A model generated the notes under the pieces. The model ran no database searches, was not told the DNA's origin, and saw only the letters and a list, made by a program, of their open reading frames with translations. 64,000 nucleotides of DNA from Todiramphus chloris collaris. Its lineage: Eukaryota; Chordata; Aves; Coraciiformes; Alcedinidae. Location: contig JANVCC010000011.1 in assembly GCA_025345505.1 (NCBI GenBank), positions 1,497,849-1,561,848 of the forward strand, written 5' to 3'. Positions within the stretch are counted from its first letter, which is position 1. Each line of letters starts with the position of its first letter. The translations under genes and the position numbers were made by a program. Below, piece by piece: positions 48,306 through 60,600 of the stretch.

Positions 48306-50125
48306 CCATAGAATCATAGAATGCATTGGGCTGAAAGGGACCTTTAAAGGTCATCTAGTCCAACCCCCATGCAGTGAGCAGGGACAACTGCAACTACAGC
48401 AGGTTGCTCAGAGTCCAATCAGTCCTGACCTTGAATGTCACCAGGGATGGGGCCTCCACCACCTCCCTGGGCAACCTGTTCCAGTGTTCCACCACCCTCA
48501 TAATAAAGAACTTCTTACTAATGTCTAATCTAAACCTATCCTTCTCTAGTTTAAAACCACTGTCCCTCATCCTATAGCTACATGCCCTTGCAAAGAGCCC
48601 CTTCCCAGTTTTCTTGTAGGCTCCCTTCAGGCACTGGCAGGCCGCAAGAACGTGTCTCCAGAGCTGCCTTTTCTCCAGGCTCAACAACCCCAACTCTCTC
48701 AACCTGCCTTCATAGGAGAGGTGCTCCAGACCTCACATCATTTTTGTGGCCCTCTCTGAACCCACTTCATCAGGTCCATGTCCTTCTCGTTTTGAGGGCT
48801 CCAGAGCTGGACAGAGTACTGCAGGTGTGGTCTCACCAGAGCAGAGTAGAAAGGCAGAATCACCTGTCTCAATCTGCTGGCCATGCTTCTCTTGATGCAG
48901 CCCAGAATATGATTGGCCTTCTGGGTTGCAGGTGTGCATTGTTGGCTCATGTCCAGATCTTTATTCACCAGAACCCCCAAGTTATTTTCCGCAGGGCTGG
49001 TTTCTATCACCGCATCCCTCAGCCTGTATTGATAATGAGAATTGTCCTGATCCAGGTGCAGGATCCCACACTTGGTATTTTTGAACCTCCTAAGTTTCAC
49101 CTGGGCCCACCAGCCTGTTCAGGTCCCTCTGAGTGGCATCCAGTCCCTCTGGCATATCAACCGCACCATTCAGCTTGGTGTCATCTGCAGACTTGCTGAC
49201 GGTGCCCTCAATCCCACTGTCTATATCACTGATGAAGATATTAAACAGCACTGGTCCCAAGATGAACCCCTGAGGGACACCACTTGTCACCCATCTCAAT
49301 CTGGACATTGAGCCATTGACCACAACCCTCTATATGCAACCATCCATCCAGTTTCTTATTCACTGAACAGTCTGCCCATGGAATATGTACCTCTCTATTT
49401 GGGGGAATCATATCAAAGGCCTTGAAGAAGTCTAGATAGATAACGCCCATTACTCTTCCCTTGTCCACTAATGTAGTCACTCCATCATAGATAGCCACTG
49501 GATTGGTCAGGCAAGACTTGCCCTTAGTAAAGCCATGCTGGCTGTCTCAAATCACCTCCCCCTCCTCCATGGGCCCTATCAGAGATGCTAGGAGAATCTG
49601 TTTCATGGTCTTCCCAGGCACAGAGGTGAGGCTGATAGGTCACTAGTTCCCAGGATCCTCCTTTCTACCCTTTTCAAAAATTGGTGTAATATTTGTAATG
49701 TTTCCCTTCTTCCAGTCACCATTCACCTGAATGCCAGGACTTTTCAAATATCCAATTCCCTCAGGACTCTCGGGATGCATCTCCTCAGGTCCCATAGACT
49801 TGTATATGTTCAGGTTCCTCAGGTGGTCACAAACCTTGTCTTCACTTACAGTGGGAGGGGCTTTGTCCCCATGGTCTCTATCTTGTGGTCCTTCAATCTG
49901 GGACGTGTGAGGAGAGAGGCTGCCAGTGAAGACTGAAGCAAAAAAATTTCTGAGAACCTCAGCCTTCTCCTTGTCTATTGTTACTTGCTTGCCATTCTTG
50001 CTCACTGGAGTGTACATTCTGTTTAACCTTTCTTTTCTGATTGACATACCTGTAGAAGACCTTCTTGTTATTCTTTGAATCCCTTGCCACGTTCAGCTAC
50101 AACAACCGTGTCCTGGTCTTCCTGA
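48306..50125 (-). mobile_element. CR1 LINE, partial, with reverse-transcriptase ORF2 remnant (1.8 kb)
   Basis: On the minus strand the order is ORF2 then 3' UTR then octamer tail (48306-48322). Open blocks, in minus-strand order, are 50047-49643 (pre-RT and 'DWKKGNI..I..KGRKEDPGN'), 49498-49241 ('YLDFFKAFD', RT motif A, near 49438-49410), 49323-49090 ('[14 protein letters not shown]' and 'SADDTKL' with the ADD catalytic pair near 49188-49180), and 49100-48738 ('NNLGVLVNKDLDMSQQC', 'ILGCIKRSMASR'). The blocks sit in different frames. The FADD box has S in place of F, and sequence is missing between the first and second blocks. The element is therefore dead. The endonuclease domain is absent (5' truncation near 50125). 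Confidence 0.95.
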
Positions 50126-50589
50126 CCACAGGAAATACAGCCAGCGCTAGGAAAGCTTCTTAGTCTGGTTGACAACATATGGAAGGAGTCTGTGGAAATC
50201 TCTCTTCTGGCTCCCTGTTTCTTCAAAGGCTACATTTGGATACAGACTTTCAGGTCCTTGTGTCCTGAAGCCCCTCTGGTGTGCTCTACAGTCCTGTCTC
50301 TCTCTGGCATGTCTCAAAAGATGTCTTGTCTCACCTGGAAGTGACCATGGGCAACAGTGCAGAAGACAACCAAGGAGAGGGCTGACCTTCTACACTGCCC
50401 AGGACATGCAAACTCAACTGGAGTTCCCCACTTACACCCTTCAAAGCTCACATTAAAAGTCTTGTGAGGCATTGAATACAAAGTTTGGAATGTTTTCATA
50501 AAATTAATGTGGAATTCATAAGCTTTACAGGTGTTTTTTCTAAGTCATCACAGTGACATGGCCAATTTATAATTTCAGACAGAGGGTAC
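50126..50589. other. Stretch between two CR1 copies
   Basis: I cannot align this to CR1 beyond about 50125. It may contain poorly conserved 5' CR1 sequence or unique DNA. No gene is recognised. Confidence 0.4.
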
Positions 50590-50928
50590 CTTATCAAGGC
50601 TTATAAATATCTAAAGGGCAGGGGTCAAGAGGATGGGGCCAAACTCTTTTCAGTGGTGCACAGCCATAGGACAAGGGGCAACGAGCACCAGCTGGAACCC
50701 AGGAGGTTCCATCTGAATGTGAGGAAAAACTTTTTACTGTGTCAGAGTGTCAGAGTCTGGCACAGGCTGCCCCAAGAGGTTGCAGAGTCTCCTTCTCTGG
50801 AGACTTTTAAAATCCACCTGGATGCAATCCTGTGCAACCTGCTCTAGGTGATCCCATTTCAGCAGGGAGTTTGGGATAGATATCTCCAGAAGTCCCTTCC
50901 AACCCCTACCATTCTGTGATTCTGTGAA
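50590..50928 (+). mobile_element. CR1 LINE, 5'-truncated 3' end (CTGTGATT-tail type)
   Basis: It starts 'ccttatcaaggcttataaat', continues with 'ctaaagggcaggggtcaaga', 'gacaaggggcaacgagcacc', 'gcacaggctgccccaagagg' and 'aagtcccttccaacccctac', and ends in CTGTGATT units. It is close in type to the copies at 35768 and 54179. It lies about 460 bp from the CR1 of opposite orientation. Confidence 0.95.
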
Positions 50929-52439
50929 ATTATCAAGTTCTAAGTGTAATCATACCCTCTCTGTGCCCTTCTGTTGAAAGGAAGATACAGCACAGTCATG
51001 CCTCACAAAATAGTGAGGAGACATCTTAACATCGATGAGATGTTCACAGCTCAGCAGTGCAGGCATTAGGCCAGGTGAAGGTAAGCAATGCCATCCTGAC
51101 CTAGCACTGGGGTCATGGCCAGGAGCCTGCCTCCAGCTAGGGCCAGCATAAGCATTTTCACAGGAAGAGGCAAGAAAACTTGGAATAACATGACCATAAT
51201 GTCTCTATAAACACCAGTTTATTTCTAGCTTCTAGTATCTAAATATTAGTAAGAGAAAAAAAATATTATTTTAGCCACACATCTAGGAACCAGCTATGAC
51301 TATTAACTGCTTCCAGAAAAAGACAGGCTAGGCTGCAAAGTCAGCCCTCAAAAATGAGGAAATGCCTTCTCTGATCATTTTGTCTCTCCAGGAACATCAA
51401 CAGCAGGAGCTTTCAGGCAGCAAATGAGCACTTGCCCAACAAACCCCTGTGGTTCCTTCTCAGAAACCTTTTCACAGCTCTCTGCTTACTCTTCACACTT
51501 CAAAGGCACCCACCACCCAGCTGATCTGGTCTTGGTTTTCCTGGCAGAAGCAACTCTGCCTGCAGCTCCAGCTCTGCCACAGACTTTGTACATGAGCTTA
51601 ATCAAGACATTGAGCTGATGAGTTCTCAGAAACAAATAATGCTGCCGCTTTGGTCTATTTCGTCCAACACAAACTTAATTGCTTGCACAGCAGTAATTAT
51701 AAATGGAGTTGCATCTGCTCTTCCTGGGGCTTAATGTAATATAAATAATACAAGTAATTTCCTCTTTTTTCAATGTCTTAAAACATGAAGAATGATGCAG
51801 TAAGGCATTTTTGAAAAAACAGGTTTTTGTTGTGCCTTTTCAAAACCCGTGTTAGATGTGAAATCTCAGTATGTAAATGGGAACACCCTTGTCTGAACTC
51901 TGCCATTGGGTCTGGTTTACATTCATCATAAACAGACACTGAGCAAATGCAGTAACAAAATACACTCTCAGTACATTAAACTTGCTCGCTTTTATCATTC
52001 GCATATGACTGTTCCTCCCTGGAAAATTGTTTGGAATATCTTTAATTCAGGTCTACAAACTGAGCCCTCAATCTGCATGAATCCACGCTCCATGACTGTG
52101 AATTTTCACCACTCCAAGGTGAGATGTAGGGTCATTTGCGAACAACTCGATTTTCACAGAGTCTAAACAAAAGTCAGAGACTTAATTTGCGAAATCCTCC
52201 ATCAGCCTGAAAGGTTTATACAAATGGAGAAACAATTTGGACAATGTCTCAATCCCGGCCATAAATCATCAAGATATTAAAGCTCTATATGGGCTTTTAG
52301 ATCTTGCAACAGGATGGATGATGTCTTGAAAATGCATGGAGTCCTCTGTATCATTAAGGTTGCGTAGCCCAGCTGATCAAGTAGGAGGTGATGAACATTT
52401 CCAAAGGACGTCAACATTAAATTCAGCTAGTTCTTAAAC
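50929..52439. other. Unique stretch, possible regulatory block
   Basis: No gene or repeat is recognised. The AT-rich block 51630-51770 is listed separately. Confidence 0.45.
51630..51770. promoter_or_regulatory. Possible conserved non-coding element
   Basis: A unique block with several ATTA/TAAT cores ('cttaattgcttgcacagcag', 'taattataaatggagttgca', 'cttaatgtaatataaataat') and no repeat family match. The call is inference from texture alone. Confidence 0.22.
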
Positions 52440-52920
52440 ATGGGACAGTCTGCCCTCTCAAGAAGCCTGCAGAGGATAGCCAGCCAGGGGGGGATGGTTG
52501 ATGTGCTGGAGAATAGGGGTATTTTTCAAAGAAATAAGCTGCACAAATGGATGTGCAGGAGCCTCATGATGTTGAATGTGGAGAAATGCAAAGTTCAGTA
52601 TCTGGAGTGGAATAAGCCCACATAGCAGCACAGGCTATGGCCAGCTGAATAGACCCGTGGGTTCCCAATGAACTATGAGGTGCCCAGGAGCTAGCACTGT
52701 GCCCTTGCAGCACAGTATGATCACATCTGGAGCTGGAATAACAAAGTGACAACCAGCAGGCTGAGGAATGTGATTCTTCCCCTCTACTCAGGACCTGAGA
52801 CCATGTCTGGACACTGGGTCCAGTTTGGGCTCCTCATTACCAGGCAGATGGTAATCAACAGAGGTGAGTTCAGCTCCAAGCAGCCTGAAGTGTTGGACCT
52901 GCTTCAAGTGGGTCTTACAC
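52440..52920 (+). mobile_element. Old, degraded CR1 LINE (end of ORF2)
   Basis: Similarity to the part of CR1 ORF2 after the catalytic core: 'gaatgtggagaaatgcaaag', then 'ttcagtatctggagtggaat' (the 'KCKVLHLG' region), 'gcactgtgcccttgcagcac', 'aggctgaggaatgtgattct', 'tcccctctactcaggacctg' and 'tccagtttgggctcctcatt'. The frames are fully broken. No 3' UTR follows. It is older than its neighbours. Confidence 0.72.
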
Positions 52921-53439
52921 ACTACAGAAATCACAAAGTGACAGCTTCATGAAAAACTGCAAACGAAGGCATCAGATATACACATATATATGGAAATTTG
53001 CACTTCTGTTCTACTGCATGAGGAGATGCAAAGGTCTTGAGACACCCAGGCAACACAGAGAGCTGTGGAGCCAGGGCTGAATTTGAGCTTTCCCAAAGGC
53101 TGAGGGTGCTTCAGGGTTGCACCACTGCAGTGCTTTCTCAGTGTTACATGAGGTAGAGCTGCCTGTTGACCATGTGTAAGGGGACATGGGGCAGCTACAG
53201 CAGTCCTTGCATTTAACTGAGTACATCCAACACTTAGGAGAGACAAAGGAATGAATATCTTGAAAAAGAAGTATCTAAGGAAGCTTGAGTTTGGTGAAAG
53301 GTTGAGACCACCAAACAGGATACAGCTGCTATCTTACCTAAACAGCACCAAAATGTAGGACATTGATTTAATACAGATATGTGTGGTTTTATTCTTGGTT
53401 ATAGAGCATTTCAGCAGTGACTGCTTAGAACAGTCAATG
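52921..53439. other. Stretch between CR1 fragments
   Basis: About 520 bp without a recognisable element. It includes a short TA-rich run near 52978-52990 and a 99-codon minus-strand frame with no domain. Confidence 0.4.
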
Positions 53440-53650
53440 ATAAAATTTTTTTTTACAATGAGGGTGGTGAAACTCTGGCACAGGTTGCCCAGGGAGGTGG
53501 TGGAGGCCCCATCCCTGGAAACAGGTTAGATGGGGCTCTGAGCATCCTGCTGTAGTTGCAGATGTCCCAGATCACTGCAGGTGGGTTGGACCAGATGATC
53601 CTTAAAGGTTCCTTCCAACCCCAAACATTCTATGATTCTATGAATCTATG
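53440..53650 (+). mobile_element. CR1 LINE 3' end
   Basis: The order is 'acaatgagggtggtgaaact', 'cacaggttgcccagggaggt', 'agatgatccttaaaggttcc' and the tail 'attctatgattctatgaatc'. About 210 bp of 3' UTR, relatively close to consensus. Confidence 0.95.
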
Positions 53651-54178
53651 ACTTCATGTGGTTAGGTAAGCAAAGAGATCAAGTTCATCCTATGCTCGAT
53701 GGTGCAAGTGCCCATCAGCCCTAATCCCACAGAAGCACTCGTCTACCAACCATGACTGGAATTTTGCAGCAAAACAGATCTCTTGTAGGTACAGACAGGG
53801 ACAACATTGCCCAATGCAAATGGTGGCTCACAAGTCCTGTAAATGTCTGAAGCTGCTGTGCTATGGACAAGGTGAGCAGTTACCTATTTGACTGTATCCT
53901 GTGCTTTTCTTAAAGTGCACAAAACAAAATGAAATGCTTCCTCGGCTGAGAGGTATGTGATATATTCCTGCATTAAGGAAAAGAACAGAAACACAGAGAG
54001 ATAATAATTCTTCCAACATGAAGGAAATTAATAACTCCAGAAATTACATGCAGCTTTTTAAAGCAATAGCCCTTTTCCTTGGATAGATGTAGGTTTTGGA
54101 ATCGTTTCTCCCCTTGAACATCATTTTTCCTATAATCCTCTAATCCTCACTCTCTCCTTTGCCTGCACTCTCCCTTCC
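53651..54178. other. Stretch between CR1 fragments
   Basis: About 530 bp. Nothing is recognised. Confidence 0.4.
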
Positions 54179-54586
54179 ACATGAGGAAAGGCTGAGAGAG
54201 CTGGGTCTGTTTATCTTGGAGAAGAGGAGGCTGAGGGGAGATCTCATCAATACTTATAAATATCTAAAGGGTGGGTGCCAGGAAATGGGGCCAGGCTCTT
54301 ATCAGTGGTGTCCAGTGACAGGACCAGAGACAGTGGCCATAAACTGGGAAACAGGAGGTTCAACCTCAACGTGAGGAAATACTTCTTCACTGTGGGGGTA
54401 ACAGAGCACTGGAACAGGCTTCCCAGAAAGGTGGTGGAATCTCTGTTTCCAAAGACTTTCAAAAGCTTCCTGGACTTGTTCCTGTGTGATCTACTCTGGG
54501 CAATTCTGCTCTGTCAGGAGGGTTGGACTAGATGACCTTTAGAGGTCCTTTCCAACCCCTACTATTCTGTGATTCTATGTGATTCC
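54179..54586 (+). mobile_element. CR1 LINE, 5'-truncated 3' end (CTGTGATT-tail type)
   Basis: It starts at the end of ORF2 ('gaggaaaggctgagagagct', 'cttggagaagaggaggctga'), then 'tcagtggtgtccagtgacag', 'actggaacaggcttcccaga', 'agatgacctttagaggtcct' and tail units 'ctgtgattctatgtgattcc'. A 71-codon frame (54159-54374) overlaps the ORF2 end. It is non-functional. Confidence 0.95.
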
Positions 54587-54794
54587 ATTGTCTTGACTCA
54601 TCCATGGCTCCTGCCATTTAGACAAGCAATGGGATCCCACCGTGTGCAGTGGCAAGCCTCTGACCAGCACATAGCTCCCTGCAACTCACCCTGAGATACT
54701 GCAGTCAGCTCCCAGTCTGCTCCAACTTACCCAAGCTCCAGCATGTCTTACAGGCATGCTTCTATTAACTGTTGTCCATTTTGTTGCCAATCTA

Positions 54795-54862
54795 GAGCCT
54801 GATTCAAAGGCCCTCAAGTCAACAGGAGTCTCTCCCTGTCAAAACCTCTTTTGATCCCTCAG
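54795..54862. mobile_element. Fragment of the palindromic MITE-like family
   Basis: It reads 'gagcctgattcaaaggccct', 'caagtcaacaggagtctctc', ending 'cttttgatccctc'. The ends are loosely inverted (GAGCCTGATTCAAAGG against the complement of CCTCTTTTGATCCCTC), matching the family of the 31.1-kb unit. Confidence 0.45.
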
Positions 54863-57729
54863 CATTGCTTACAGAGTTTTCTTTCTCTCAAAAAACTACC
54901 TGACATTTATTATTTTAATTTAATGCATTGTAAAAGTGAATTATGAATTCCGATACATTTTGGAGAAACTCTGCAAAACATATGAAGTCACCAACTGAGA
55001 TATAAATCACATGTCCTTTGTTGCTGCTTTCAAAATAAGATTTTATCTGTGTGCATATTAGCTCCTTCCAGGCCAAATTTTGTTTTCACAGTGCTTACTC
55101 ATGTGAGTGATTGTAGAGAAGTCAGTCCAGCTTTTTCTGGGAGTAGCAGCTTGCCAGTGAAAACCAGTTGTTTCCAATTTGGCCTTAATTAGTAAAGCTT
55201 TCCTCTTTTGGGGGGCATAATTTATATTTTTTTTTAACCCTTTAACCACAGCGAGCTTGGACAATCTCATGCTGATGGGTTAGATGTTGCCTCCCTGTTC
55301 CTAGCAATTCCCTGCCAATACATAAATCCAGGGTGAGTGGCAGTGATCAGGCACTGTTGGGCTCTGTCTTTCAAGCAGCCATGAACTCCACTGTTTTTTG
55401 CTTTTCCCCCAGCCATGAGTCACAGAAGACCTTGAGCAGCATCCAGCCCACAAGCAATGGGTTAAGATCACTCAACAGCAAAAAGATTTGACTACTAGTA
55501 AAGAGATTCCAGCATCTGTTGTGGACAGAATCTGTTGTGGCTCTGAGCTGTTTTCGGTTGTTTTCAAGTGAATTGCACATGGAATTAATTTGGCTCAAGG
55601 ACTCCAAATCAGTTGCAGTTATTTATTTTCTCAAGTCGGCTTTCCTTCTGTGTTTCCACTGCCAATCATGACTCTGACATTACATTTAAGCTTCTGACAC
55701 AAGGGAAAGTCCATGTTTTCTCCCAAACTTCACAGGCTTGCTTATGATGGGCAGTTTCAGACATTCCTAGTGGGCTGTGGGACATGACAAGGTTTATCTC
55801 TAACTGTACATACGTATGAACAAATACACATGTCTGGAGATTATCTATTTGCTAAAACCTCTGTTACTTCTTTGTGTCAGACTCACGCCTGCACATCATG
55901 GTGCATTTACCCTCATTTGCATTCTGTTTACATTAAATATAAGTGCATATGTGTCTACCTACACATACCAAGCCCATGACTGTGATGATATCTTGTGGTA
56001 CGAGAATTAAGCACCTGAGTTCCAGCCCCTTTGCTAAAAATAATGACAACCTCTGTGGCCATCCTCCAGGGTATAAAGATAATTTTCCTTATTTACCACT
56101 CAATTAAACATTTTTTTGAGTATTGAAGGGATGACTGATTGACATTTATAAGTGTCTTATAAAAGTGTTAAAATTCTGATTTGTAAATGCACGCCTACCT
56201 TCTGTAGTTTAAGCTTTAACAGAAACATTGTCTGCAAGTAATGTAAGATAATTGTTATTATTACCTCTGGGGGTGATGTTTTACTACCTTGGAGACAGTC
56301 AGCATTTGCATTAGATATAGATCATAAAGATACAGGCACGGTAATTTATACTGTTTACGATTACAGCTCAGGCGTTCCCTTCAGCTTTGTCTTGTACAGG
56401 AACTCACCACTTTCCCAGCAAGGTGCGTGATGAATTGTAGCTCCACAGAGCCAATGTTAATGGAAATGATGTCACTGCTTACCAGGCTCGGTGGACCAGA
56501 AAGTCCTCCCCGGACCAGCTCTGATAACATCCCATTCCCATTTACTCCTGGTGTCTCCTCTTACATACCAAGTCAGGCTGTAACTGCCCTGAGGCGGGGA
56601 TGCAAGAAAGGGGCACTTCTTGTCTTTCCATTTAAGAAATCAGCTCTTCCCCACTCCCTGATGCTGTCGCCTCACATTCACACTCCTCAGGGCTTGGACA
56701 CTCTGGAGGATGAACCTGGGGCTTATAGAATATGCTCACTACTGACCTATGAAGATTGAGATTGGCAGAAGAGGCCTTTAAGTACCTTTCCAGGTGTTGC
56801 TGAAGCCAGAGGTGTTGCAAACACGGGGGAAAAGCAGAGTGTTATTACAGAGGTTGGTAAAACAAGATGGAAAACAGCAGATGTTGCTGCAGACTGGACA
56901 AAAAACATCAGCAAAGAGTAGAAGACCCATCTTACATGCCTTGCATGGGGAGATGGGGTTTTGGTGCAGAAAGAGTGAAGGGGAATGGGTGCAACCTGCA
57001 CTTTAGGTTTCCCCATCTGTCACTGGCAGGTAAAGTCAGTCAAGAATTGTTGTTGGTAACGACAGCCACTCTCAATGTGGATGTGCTTCCACTTGGGTAA
57101 GTTGCCATTTTTCTACCCTAGAAATATCCCATCAGCATGATTATTATACCAGGTGATTCTAGCCCTGGGACAGCCTCTTCAAGTAGCTGTGCTGGTGCAG
57201 GAAATGCTCTTCCAGATCACCCACAGCTTCCCTCCCTCCAGACATCCAGGTCTATCAGTGGCGTAACTTATCTGAGTGATCACCAACTCTTTTCCTACTC
57301 AAAGACTACACCTCTCCATAGCTCCAGAAGCCAGACATAGCTTTGCCGCCTAAAGGTTGTAGCATATACACAGCCTCTAGGAGTGAAGGGTCTTGGAGAA
57401 TCCCTGACCTGTAGATTTAGGTGCCCAAACCAAATCCAAGGCCTGTGACACAGAAAAGAAATTCACCTTTCTTTCTGCAGGACATAGGTACCCTTACCCT
57501 CCTCCTCCTCTTCTCACACATTAGTCACATACTAAAAATCACATCCAAAGCATAAGAAGTGGAAGCGTAGGGAAGTCTCACCAGAAATGTAGTTGATTCT
57601 TCACCCCAAGACCACAAGGCAAAGAAGATCCAAGGAGTACAGCCACAGCAGAGGCAAACAGCTCCCCATAACCATTAACTGATTTGCCCTTTGGAAAGGA
57701 CAACTGGTACATGCATTTGAAAGTGTTAT

Positions 57730-57985
57730 AAGCTTTCTACAGTCATGCCTCGGAGCGATGATTTACACCCTTACAGATGGCATATTTATCAGCTGTGCAG
57801 GCAGCCTTTCGCCTCTGGCTAATGTTTGCAGAAAATTTCCATCCGCAGCCCCTGCTGAGTTCCATTTATGAAATCTGCTGCTTCAGGACTTCTGCAGGAC
57901 ACAACAAAGCCATTGTCGGGACCTTTAAGTAAAGGTTTCATCTGCATTACATGATGTAATTCCTTTCAGTGGAGAGGGAAGGGGA
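57730..57985. promoter_or_regulatory. Possible conserved non-coding element
   Basis: A unique block with words such as 'gatgatttacacccttacag', 'catatttatcagctgtgcag', 'catttatgaaatctgctgct' and 'ctgcattacatgatgtaatt'. The last contains a near-palindromic 'attacatgatgtaat', a bZIP-like site. No repeat explains it. Inference only. Confidence 0.25.
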
Positions 57986-58074
57986 GCTTGACTTGGTGAT
58001 ATTAGGAGAATTCCTGATTTATGCCTGTCACACAGCTCTCCCAGTTGAACAGATAATGAGATAAGAGCAGGTCC

Positions 58075-60411
58075 TCACTAGACCTGCTGTCTTTGCTTAA
58101 ACCTGCTGTTTACTAACAAAGAAGGGCTGGTGGGTGATGTGGTAGTCAGAGGCCATCTTGGGCTTAGCGACCATGAAATGATAGTGTTCTCAATTCTTGG
58201 TAAAGTCAGGAGAGGGGGGGTCAGCAAAAACACTACCATGGACTTCTAGAGGGCAGACTTTGGCTTTCTCAGGTCTCTGGGTGAGACAGTCCCTTGGGAG
58301 ATGGTCCTGAAGGGCAAAGGCGTGTAGGAAGGTTGGACATTTTTCAAGAGGGAGCTCTTAGAAACACAGGAGCAGGCTGTCCCCATGTGCCGTAAGACAA
58401 GCTGTCAGGGTAAACAACTGGCCTGTCTGAACAGGGAGATTTTTCTGGGACTTAGGCAAAAGAGTAGAGTTTACCACCTTTGGAAAGAGGAGCAGGTAAC
58501 TCAAGAATAGTACAGAGATTTAGTTAGGTCATGCAGAAAGACCAATAGGAAGGCAAAAGCCCAGATAGAACTCAGTCTGGTCTCTGCTCTGTGTTTTTAC
58601 AAATACATTAACAACAAAAGTAGAGCCAAGGAGAGTCTTCATCCCTTACTGGATGTGAAGGGCAATAAGGGCAATATTGCCACCAAGGATGAGGAAAAGG
58701 CTAAGGTACTTAATGCCTTCTTTGCCTCAGCTTTCAATAGTCAGACCAGTTATCCTTGAAATATTCAGTCCCCTGAACTGAAAGACAGAGACGGAGAGCA
58801 GAATAATCCCTCATAATCCAGAAGGAAGGGGTCAATGACCTGATATGCCACTTGGACACCCACAAGTCTATGGGGTTGGATAAAATCCACCCAGAAGTAC
58901 TGAGAGAGCTGGAAGAGGAGCTTGCCAAGATACTCTGCATTATTTATCAGCAGCCCTGCTTAACAGGGGAAGGTCCCAGATGACTGGAGACTCCCTAACA
59001 TGGTGCCCATCTACAAGAAGGGCCAGAAGGAGAATCCAGGGAACTACAGACCTGTCAGCCTGACCTCAGTGACAGGGAAGATTATGGAACAGCTCATCTT
59101 GGATGTGCTTACAGCACATAGAAGACAATCAGAAGGTCAGACCCAGCCAACATGTGTTCATGAAGGGCAGGTCCTGATTAAAGAACCTGATCTCCTCTAT
59201 GACCAGGTGAATCACCTAGTGGATGAGGGAAAGGCTGCGGATGTTGTCTACCTGGACTTCAGTAAGGCCTTTGACACCATATACGACAGTATTCTGCTGG
59301 AGAAGCTGGTGGCTCGTGGCTTGGACGGGTATACTCTTCACTGTGTTAAAAACTGGATGGATGGCCAAGCCCGGAGAGTTGTGGTACATGGAGCTAAACC
59401 TAGCTGGTGACCAGTCACAAGTGGTGTTCCCCAGGGCTTAGTGCTGAGGCTGGTCCTGTTTAACAACTTTATCAATAATTTGGATCAGGGGATTGAGGAC
59501 ACCATCAGTAAATTTGCAGATGACACAAAATTAGGCAGGAGTGTTGTTCTGCTTGAGGGTAGGAAGGCTCTGCAGAGAGATCTGACCAGGCTGGACTGAT
59601 GGGACAATGTCAATTGTATGAGTTTTAATAAGACCAAATGCCAGGTCCTGAACTTTGGTCACAACTACCCCAGGCAATACTACAGGTTGGGGATGAGAGG
59701 CTGGAAAGCTGCCTGGCAGAAAAGGACCTGGGAGTGACAGTTGACAGACAGCTGAACATGAGCCAGAAGCATGTCCAGGTGGCCAAGAAGGCCAATGACA
59801 TCCTGGCCTGTACCAAAAATGCCGTGGCCAGAAGTAGGTAATCGATTGCGCCCTTGTACTGGGCACTGGTGAGACCACACCTCAAGTACTGTGTCCAGTT
59901 TGGGGCTCCAGAGTACAAGAAAGACGTTGAGGTACTGGAGTGGATACAACACTTCCAGTGAGAAGGGCAACAAAACTGGTGAGGGGATTGGAGAACGTGT
60001 CTTATGAGGTGCAGCTGAGGGAGCTGGGTTTGTTTAGCCTGAAGAAGAAGAGACTGAGAGGAGACCTTACTGCCCTCTATAGCTACCTGAAATGAGGTTG
60101 TAGCAAGGCTGATGTTGGCCTCTTCACCCTAGTAACTAACAACAGGACAAAAGGAAATGGTCACAAGTTGTACCAGGGGAAGTTCAGATTAGATATTAGG
60201 AAGAATTTCTTTACTGAAAGAGTAGTTAAGCATTGGAATGGGCTGCCCAGGGAAGTGGTGGACTCACCATCCCTGGAAGTGTTCAAAAAACATGTAGATG
60301 AGGCACTTTGGGACATGGTCTAATGGTCATGAAGGTGCTGGGTAGAAGGTTGGACTTAGTGTTCTTGGAGGTTTTTTCCAACTTTAACAATTCTATGATT
60401 TTATTATTCTA
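58075..60411 (+). mobile_element. CR1 LINE, partial, longest copy (2.3 kb) with RT ORF2 remnant
   Basis: It begins in the end of the endonuclease region ('ttactaacaaagaagggctg', 'tggtgggtgatgtggtagtc', near 58112-58150). It then runs through the linker and reverse transcriptase: 'NPGNYRPVSLTS' (59033-59068), 'YLDFSKAFDT' (motif A, about 59249-59278), and 'FADDTKL' (catalytic ADD, 59513-59533). The post-RT '[17 protein letters not shown]' follows near 59720-59770, then the 3' UTR and a short tail 'aattctatgattttattatt'. The 59000-59410 frame stays open for 136 codons, after which the core changes frame. Stops and shifts elsewhere make it inactive. The 5' end is truncated. Confidence 0.95.
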
Positions 60412-60552
60412 TATCAAGAGTAAAGCACAAAGTCCAGCCCATCTCAGGTCCTGGTTTTACATGACTTCCCAGCACAGAGGTTAAAGAGGGGAGCTGTGTA
60501 CCCCAGATATCCCTCAACCTGCAAATGGCTTGGGGTGTGACTTGTCTCAGTC

Positions 60553-60600
60553 GTAGAATCATAAAATACCAGGTTGGAAGGGACTTCAAGATCAAAGAGG
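60553..60600 (-). mobile_element. Short CR1-type 3' tail
   Basis: The sequence 'cgtagaatcataaaatacca' then 'ggttggaagggacttcaaga' is the complement of a CR1-type terminus. Only about 50 bp are recognisable; the subfamily is uncertain. Confidence 0.65.

Larger units (their letters stand above)
54587..58074. other. Long unique stretch, no gene recognised
   Basis: It includes a fragment of the palindromic element at 54795-54862 and a candidate conserved block at 57730-57985. The frames at 56427-57100 overlap on both strands. One weak exon-like pairing exists (acceptor near 57029, donor 'gtaagttg' near 57097). Confidence 0.45.

Noticed and set aside
48582-49199. Open frame of 205 codons on the plus strand, the longest in the window
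   Set aside because: It is antisense to the CR1 reverse transcriptase at 48306-50125 and has no independent domain.
57030-57096. Exon-like interval between an acceptor and a GTAAGTT donor
   Set aside because: The acceptor is mediocre. Donors of this quality are expected by chance several times in a window this size.
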